From Candidatus Bathyarchaeota archaeon (GTDB lineage: Archaea > Thermoproteota > Bathyarchaeia > TCS64), in NCBI GenBank assembly GCA_013619005.1, contig JABXKY010000310.1, positions 1 to 8,972 on the forward strand: 8,972 nucleotides of DNA, in the 5' to 3' direction. The translations under genes were made by a program, and so were the position numbers. This document shows positions 5,377 to 8,972 of this stretch, piece after piece. Every line of letters begins with the position of its first letter. Position 1 is the stretch's first letter. The notes below the pieces were generated by a model. The model was not told the origin of the DNA. It saw only the letters and a program-made list of their open reading frames with translations, and ran no database searches.

Positions 5377-6176
5377 TATTTGCTCGCCACTGTGAGTGAC
5401 CTTATCTCTGCCGCCTTCTCCGTAGCGATATTTATGCATTTCTTTATTTCGTCTACGGTGAAGCCGATAGAACCTCGTTTCTGCATGGTCGTGACGTTGT
5501 TTTTCTCGTCCATGGTTATTGTGAGGCGGCCGTCAGCTACCTCCTCCTCGTCCGCCGTGGCGTCTAGGATGAAGTGCTCGTTGATCTTCGTGATGGTTAT
5601 CGGAATTGGCTCGACCCTGAGCTTGAGTTTTTTGGTCTTGCCTGTTGCCTTGAGCTCGCCTTTGGTCACTTTGTAGGTCGGTATCTTCGTGTTCCTCAGT
5701 GCTGCGATTGAAGCTGCACCGCATGCGTCTATAAGGTTGCCGTCCCAGTTGAGCACGTAAAGATCGAGGGAGATGATGTATACTTTCTTTCCCTCGATCA
5801 GACATAGCTCACTCATGTCTAGGATCTCGGCGGATCTAAGGCCTCTGTCGACCACTCTTGCCAACTCTATCGCACCGTTAGGTGGTGGACCTGGCTCCCA
5901 TGTCGCATGGGCCACCGGGGTGTACTCTGCTCCGGTCATCAGAACGCCTTTGTTGGGAGTGTCGTCGAAGGGGAACCCAATTTTTGCCGTAACACCGACA
6001 ATCACGTGGGTTTTACCTAACTTGATCTCTGCTGAACCCTCTGATTTCTTGAGGAAGTTCGTCTTAAAGGTCATCTCCCTGAACTCAAGTAGACCTCTTC
6101 CGTCCATTCGCTTTCCCGCGGCTACGACTTCCTGGATCTTCTTTCTCTTGAGTCTGGATACTATGTTGTTGCTCAT
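5376..6176 (-). CDS. rrp42: Exosome complex subunit Rrp42
   Basis: An RNase PH-like subunit of the archaeal exosome, 266 residues. In the known complexes three Rrp42-Rrp41 pairs form a hexameric ring; Rrp42 lacks catalysis but helps form the RNA-binding channel. Features seen are GKRMDGRGLLEFRE (21-34), the first RNase PH strands with AEIKLGKTHVIVGVTAK (49-65), VVDRGLRSAE (108-117), the second-domain strand YVLNWDGNLIDACGAAS (140-156), and LDATADEE (204-211) with VADGRLTI (213-220). Pairing with the neighbouring rrp41 settles the paralogue choice, as does the lack of the GEADIP catalytic motif. The ATG overlaps the rrp41 stop by 4 nt (ATGA). The next gene, rpl37ae, overlaps its stop by one base. 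Confidence 0.96.
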   Translation of the reverse strand: MSNNIVSRLKRKKIQEVVAAGKRMDGRGLLEFREMTFKTNFLKKSEGSAEIKLGKTHVIVGVTAKIGFPFDDTPNKGVLMTGAEYTPVAHATWEPGPPPNGAIELARVVDRGLRSAEILDMSELCLIEGKKVYIISLDLYVLNWDGNLIDACGAASIAALRNTKIPTYKVTKGELKATGKTKKLKLRVEPIPITITKINEHFILDATADEEEVADGRLTITMDEKNNVTTMQKRGSIGFTVDEIKKCINIATEKAAEIRSLTVASK

Positions 6177-6994
6177 TTTTCTTCCGCCTCTTCTTCTGGG
6201 GCATCCTCTGAAGCTTCTTCGGGGGCTTCCTCCTCCGCCTCCTCAATTTCCTCCTCGGATTCTTCCCCAGTCATGCCGTATTTCTTCTTTAGGGCTTCAC
6301 GTTGAATCTCGTAGATCTGCTTGGATCCCTCGATGGCCATCTCGACTGCTTTTATTGTCTCTTCAGCGGTCAATATTCCGTCCATCTGTAGAAGGGTTAC
6401 TTGGTCGAGCTTTGGCATGTAAGCCAGAGGTATGTCTGCCTCGCCTTCCTTGTCCTCGGTGTCTCCGAGGTCGAGTACGATCTCGCCATTCATTTTGCCC
6501 GCTGCACAGGAAGCTACCAGGTCCTTCATGGGTATTCCCGCGTCCACCAATGCTACGGCGGCTGCGTTGACTGCTGCGCACCTTGTGCCTCCGTCTGCCT
6601 GGATGATCTCCACGTAGACATCGATGACGCTTCGTGGGTATCTCTCTAGGAAAAGTGCGGGTGACAGGGCGTCAACCATGATCATGCCGATCTCCCTGTC
6701 TCTCCTTGATGGGGCAGGTGACCTCCTTGGTGATACACTGAAAGGGGCCATGTGGTACCTTACCCTGAGGACGCCCATGTGTGGCTTGCTCAGCCGTTTT
6801 GGGTGCATCTCCCGTGGACCGTATACTGCTGCTATGATCTTGTTATTTCCCATCTCAATGTACGCTGAACCGTCTGCGTTGGGTATTATTCCAGTCTCGA
6901 TTGTGGTGGGTCTGATCTCGTTTACCTTCCTTCCGTCAGCCCTTACCTTTTTCTTGCTGGTCTTTCTTTTTCTCTTAGTCTTTGTTTTACTCAT
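6173..6994 (-). CDS. rrp41: Exosome complex catalytic subunit Rrp41
   Basis: The catalytic RNase PH-like subunit of the archaeal exosome: phosphorolytic 3'-5' RNA degradation, and in reverse the addition of A-rich tails. Features are VRADGRKVNEIRP (17-29), GSAYIEMGNNKIIAAVYGPRE (42-62), the arginine-rich SPRRSPAPSRRDREIG (88-103) for RNA and phosphate binding, IIQADGGTRCAAVNAA (130-145), and DKEGEADIP (181-189), where Asp187 corresponds to the catalytic Asp of characterised enzymes. At 273 residues it is longer than the usual ~245. It has a Lys/Arg-rich N-terminal extension (about 1-17) and a Glu-rich C-terminal tail (about 244-273), neither part of the fold. Translation starts at an ATG overlapping the rrp4 stop by 4 nt, behind a strong Shine-Dalgarno site. 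Confidence 0.97.
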   Translation of the reverse strand: MSKTKTKRKRKTSKKKVRADGRKVNEIRPTTIETGIIPNADGSAYIEMGNNKIIAAVYGPREMHPKRLSKPHMGVLRVRYHMAPFSVSPRRSPAPSRRDREIGMIMVDALSPALFLERYPRSVIDVYVEIIQADGGTRCAAVNAAAVALVDAGIPMKDLVASCAAGKMNGEIVLDLGDTEDKEGEADIPLAYMPKLDQVTLLQMDGILTAEETIKAVEMAIEGSKQIYEIQREALKKKYGMTGEESEEEIEEAEEEAPEEASEDAPEEEAEEK

Positions 6995-7683
6995 TTCTTC
7001 TCCTCCTTGATTTTCGTGAGGTATTCTTGGATTCTACTTGTCAAGCCTGAGGTGTGTGCCTCGGCATTTACCTTGTTAATTACCTTAACAACGAGTTCCT
7101 CGTCGGACCTGTTTCTTCCGTGTATCAGCACGCGGCCGTTCTGGCCGATAGTGACTTGACACCGGGTCTCCCTGAGGATCATGTTGATCATACTTCCTTT
7201 TTTCCCGATTAACCGGGGGATTTTCGAGGGCGTTATGTTTATGATAAAGCCCTCGTGTACTCGACCTAGTTCCCTGCCTAGTATCGAAAGGATAGCAGTT
7301 CTGCTCCTATCCATGTCTACTATCTTCGCGACGATAGTGTCTCCTACGTCAAGTATCCTCGTCATATCGAGGAATGACCTGAACGGCTTGTTGATTGCAT
7401 CGTTTACTGTTAATATGGCGTTCTTGTCTGCACCGATGTCAACCTTCCACTGTCCCAGCTCGATGTCTCTGACTTCACCGATTACGAGGTCGCCGACTAG
7501 GGGCACGAATCCTGCCTCTAGGGCTATCACCGTTACGCGATCCTTGCCGTAGTTGACAAGTCCCACTCGGGTAGCGTATAGGTTTTCCTCTTCTCTGTAG
7601 GTGTTATCTCCCGTCCGGATCTTGCCCTCGTATATGAGGTCCCCGGGGATAACTATGTCGCGGGTCTCGAATTTTGCGCTCAT
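6991..7683 (-). CDS. rrp4: Exosome complex RNA-binding cap protein Rrp4
   Basis: An RNA-binding cap subunit of the archaeal exosome; it sits on the Rrp41/Rrp42 ring and feeds substrates, especially A-rich RNA, into the channel. The 230 residues show the usual three parts: an N-terminal beta domain (VIPGDLI... at 11-17), an S1 domain (about 63-135, with GDLVIGEVRDIELGQWKVDIG), and a KH domain (about 145-210) with the GKKG loop (160-163) in IPRLIGKKGSMI. The ATG at 7683 is preceded by GGAG with 4-nt spacing. It lies 18 nt after sbds, and its stop overlaps the rrp41 start by 4 nt. Confidence 0.97.
   Translation of the reverse strand: MSAKFETRDIVIPGDLIYEGKIRTGDNTYREEENLYATRVGLVNYGKDRVTVIALEAGFVPLVGDLVIGEVRDIELGQWKVDIGADKNAILTVNDAINKPFRSFLDMTRILDVGDTIVAKIVDMDRSRTAILSILGRELGRVHEGFIINITPSKIPRLIGKKGSMINMILRETRCQVTIGQNGRVLIHGRNRSDEELVVKVINKVNAEAHTSGLTSRIQEYLTKIKEEKK
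7000..7008 (-). promoter_or_regulatory. Strong Shine-Dalgarno site of rrp41 inside rrp4
   Basis: The minus strand reads AAGGAGGAG, ending 5 nt before the rrp41 ATG (6994), within the Lys/Glu codons that end rrp4. It is the best ribosome-binding site in the cluster, so rrp41 can initiate efficiently in addition to coupling through the ATGA overlap. Confidence 0.6.
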
Positions 7684-7701
7684 CTCTCTCTCCCACTTTT
7701 T

Positions 7702-8409
7702 TTACTTTACTATCTTCGACTGCACGTTTCCCTGCGTTTCCTTGCCCAACGTATCTAGGAGCTCCATCTGCATCGCTGCTGGGAGCTCAACAACCGCCAC
7801 CCATGAGCCATCGTTCTGCCACTCTTCCCGCTTGATGGTACCGAAATTCTTCACGGTTCCATAACTCTTCCCTGTGTACTCTGCGGGAATCTTGAGTGCG
7901 ATCTGGATGTTCTCGCTGCTCATCGGTAGTATCGACCTTAACGCGTCAACTATTTCTTGGATCTGCTCCTCCGCGTCTATCAAAGGATCAATGCTGATCT
8001 TCGCCTCCTCCATCGCGTTCTGTACCCTAAGCGGTGGGTGAGGTAGCTTGGTTTTTGGGTCCACGTAGGTCTTGGAGATGATGTTGATGATCTGTTTGTG
8101 CTTCTGCTCCATCATCTCCTTCCTCTGCTGGGCGTTCAACTGGAACGTGCCCTTTTCGAACATGATTTTTGCGACCTCAAATGGGTCGCTTGTCTCGTAG
8201 AATTTCTCTAGTTTATCGGATGATGCTTTTTCTCCCTTCTTTGCATCCGTGAATATGAAGTCAGCCATTAACACGTTGGATACTTCACCGATCTCGCCTT
8301 TCTTGTATAACAGTCCCTTGTCTGGGTCTACGAGAATCTCGAATTTTTCGCCACCTGTTTGGTGGCGCACTATTGTGAATTTCTTCGCTTTTGCGAATTC
8401 CTTGATCAT
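7702..8409 (-). CDS. sbds: Ribosome maturation protein SBDS
   Basis: The archaeal orthologue of the Shwachman-Bodian-Diamond syndrome protein, 235 residues, the standard archaeal length. In eukaryotes, with the EFL1 GTPase, it removes eIF6 from the large ribosomal subunit; in archaea it is inferred to act in 50S maturation with aIF6 and EF-2. The N-terminal FYSH domain (about 1-90) includes GGEKFEILVDPDKGLLY (19-35) and SSDKLEKFYETSDPFEVAKIMFEKGTFQL split around residues 64-95. A middle helical domain carries the QRKEMMEQKHKQIINII stretch and YVDPKTKLPHPPLRV. The C-terminal ferredoxin-like domain (about 165-235) contains IQIALKIPAEYTGKSYG. The ATG at 8409 is 15 nt after the psmA stop with no clear Shine-Dalgarno site, so coupled initiation is likely. 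Confidence 0.97.
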   Translation of the reverse strand: MIKEFAKAKKFTIVRHQTGGEKFEILVDPDKGLLYKKGEIGEVSNVLMADFIFTDAKKGEKASSDKLEKFYETSDPFEVAKIMFEKGTFQLNAQQRKEMMEQKHKQIINIISKTYVDPKTKLPHPPLRVQNAMEEAKISIDPLIDAEEQIQEIVDALRSILPMSSENIQIALKIPAEYTGKSYGTVKNFGTIKREEWQNDGSWVAVVELPAAMQMELLDTLGKETQGNVQSKIVK

Positions 8410-8424
8410 TGTTCTAGCACTTGC

Positions 8425-8972
8425 CTAACCGAGATAGCCCTCGGTCTCCTCAGCAGTGAGCCTTTTGAACACTTTTGTGTCGGCGGGTATAACCGCTACC
8501 TTTACCGTGTCCTTTGTTACATCGCTGTCTGAGGCTATTTTTATTGCTTGGATGGCCAGCTTGATGGCGTCATCAAACGTGATATCATCCGTGTATTGGT
8601 CCTCTAGGAGCTTGTTTGCCTCGTTGTTCTTCCTGCCCACAGCTATGGCCTTGAATGCCCTGTATGCCCCACTGGGGTCCGTTGTCATTACCCTTGGCCC
8701 AGTGGCGTCTACGCCCGTCAGGATCATGGTTACTCCGAACGGCCTGACTCCTGCGTGCTGTGTGTATGCCTGGCTCATGTCTCCGAGCCTCCTTGCCAGA
8801 ATCTCGACATCAACGGGCTCGTCGTATAGGAGCTTGTTGCTCTGGCAGTATACCCTTGCTTGTCCTATTAGCACCCTTGCGTCGCTGCTTAGTCCCGATA
8901 TCGCGCTTGCTAGGTGGTCGTCCAGCTGGTAAATCTTTCTGAAGTACTCTGGGTCCTCTAGGCCTGTCTCTT
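8425..8972 (-). CDS. psmA: Proteasome alpha subunit, 5'-truncated by the window edge
   Basis: The alpha-ring subunit of the 20S proteasome, which forms the outer gated rings of the cytoplasmic protease. Only the C-terminal ~181 residues are in the window; the coding frame is open to 8972, so the true start lies beyond the edge. A GTG at 8874 is an internal Val codon, not a start: the upstream codons read DPEYFRKIYQLDDHLASAI and SGLSSDARVLIG, which match the family. Further motifs are LLYDEPVDVEILARRLGD, YTQHAGVRPFGV, and the later IAVGRKNNEANKLLED. The missing N-terminal part should contain the gate and the RLFQVEYA-type signature. The fragment shows no N-terminal-nucleophile processing site, as expected for alpha. 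It is the most upstream visible gene of the superoperon, and the operon promoter is probably outside the window. Confidence 0.96.
   Translation of the reverse strand, partial: ETGLEDPEYFRKIYQLDDHLASAISGLSSDARVLIGQARVYCQSNKLLYDEPVDVEILARRLGDMSQAYTQHAGVRPFGVTMILTGVDATGPRVMTTDPSGAYRAFKAIAVGRKNNEANKLLEDQYTDDITFDDAIKLAIQAIKIASDSDVTKDTVKVAVIPADTKVFKRLTAEETEGYLG

Noticed and set aside
5377..5439. N-terminal extension of eL43 up to 5439
   Set aside because: These codons are the rrp42 end in another frame; the MAKNKR start at 5376 fits the family.
5773..6570. Plus-strand open frame of 265 codons opposite rrp42 and rrp41
   Set aside because: It is antisense to two certain genes, rich in Pro, Leu, Arg and Ser with no family resemblance, as expected of a shadow frame.
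8425..8874. GTG at 8874 as the start of the proteasome alpha gene
   Set aside because: The frame is open to the window edge and the upstream codons encode conserved alpha-subunit sequence, so the gene is cut by the edge rather than short.
1..8972. CRISPR arrays, insertion sequences, tRNA or rRNA genes, or an undescribed multi-gene system
   Set aside because: No direct-repeat arrays, transposase-like frames, or tRNA/rRNA-like sequence was noticed, and all sizeable coding regions belong to known families.

Overview
The window is archaeal chromosomal DNA. The main evidence is the right half: a minus-strand gene cluster running from position 8972 down to about 4836 that encodes the proteasome alpha subunit (partial), the SBDS ribosome-maturation protein, the exosome proteins Rrp4, Rrp41 and Rrp42, ribosomal protein eL43 (L37Ae) and the KEOPS subunit Pcc1. 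This is the well-known archaeal proteasome/exosome/ribosome superoperon. TATA-like boxes about 26 nt upstream of likely transcript starts, and T-tracts just after stop codons, also fit an archaeon. The lineage cannot be fixed from the sequence alone. The crenarchaeal-looking, extended GMP synthetase suggests a TACK-type archaeon (Bathyarchaeia is one possibility), but this is a guess.

Layout from left to right: (1) 1-120 is non-coding, with two small hairpins and a T8 tract (minus strand) that probably ends the first gene. (2) 121-1794, minus: amidohydrolase of the D-aminoacylase / N-acyl-D-amino-acid deacylase family, with signs of a one-base frameshift near its C-terminus. (3) 1845-2669, minus: pyrroline-5-carboxylate reductase (ProC). 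(4) 2670-2808: divergent promoter region. (5) 2809-3999, plus: ATP-pyrophosphatase subunit of GMP synthetase, with an apparent insertion in its dimerization domain. This is the only credible plus-strand gene. (6) 4015-4770, minus: HpcH/HpaI-family aldolase, convergent with the GMP synthetase gene and with its own promoter and Shine-Dalgarno site. (7) 4836-8972, minus: the superoperon, transcribed psmA, sbds, rrp4, rrp41, rrp42, rpl37ae, pcc1.

The right block handles information processing: the exosome (Rrp41/Rrp42 ring with Rrp4 cap) degrades and tails RNA, SBDS and eL43 serve the large ribosomal subunit, the proteasome removes proteins, and Pcc1 belongs to the complex that makes t6A in tRNA. 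rrp4-rrp41 and rrp41-rrp42 overlap by 4 nt (ATGA), and rrp42-rpl37ae by 1 nt (TAATG), indicating tight translational coupling. The left block is small-molecule metabolism (amino acids, GMP, a keto-acid aldol), with separate promoters.

I found no mobile element, CRISPR array, tRNA or rRNA, and nothing that looks like an undescribed multi-gene system. The observations most worth checking are the deacylase frameshift, the insertion in the GMP synthetase, the charged tails of Rrp41, and the absence of rpoP between rpl37ae and pcc1.
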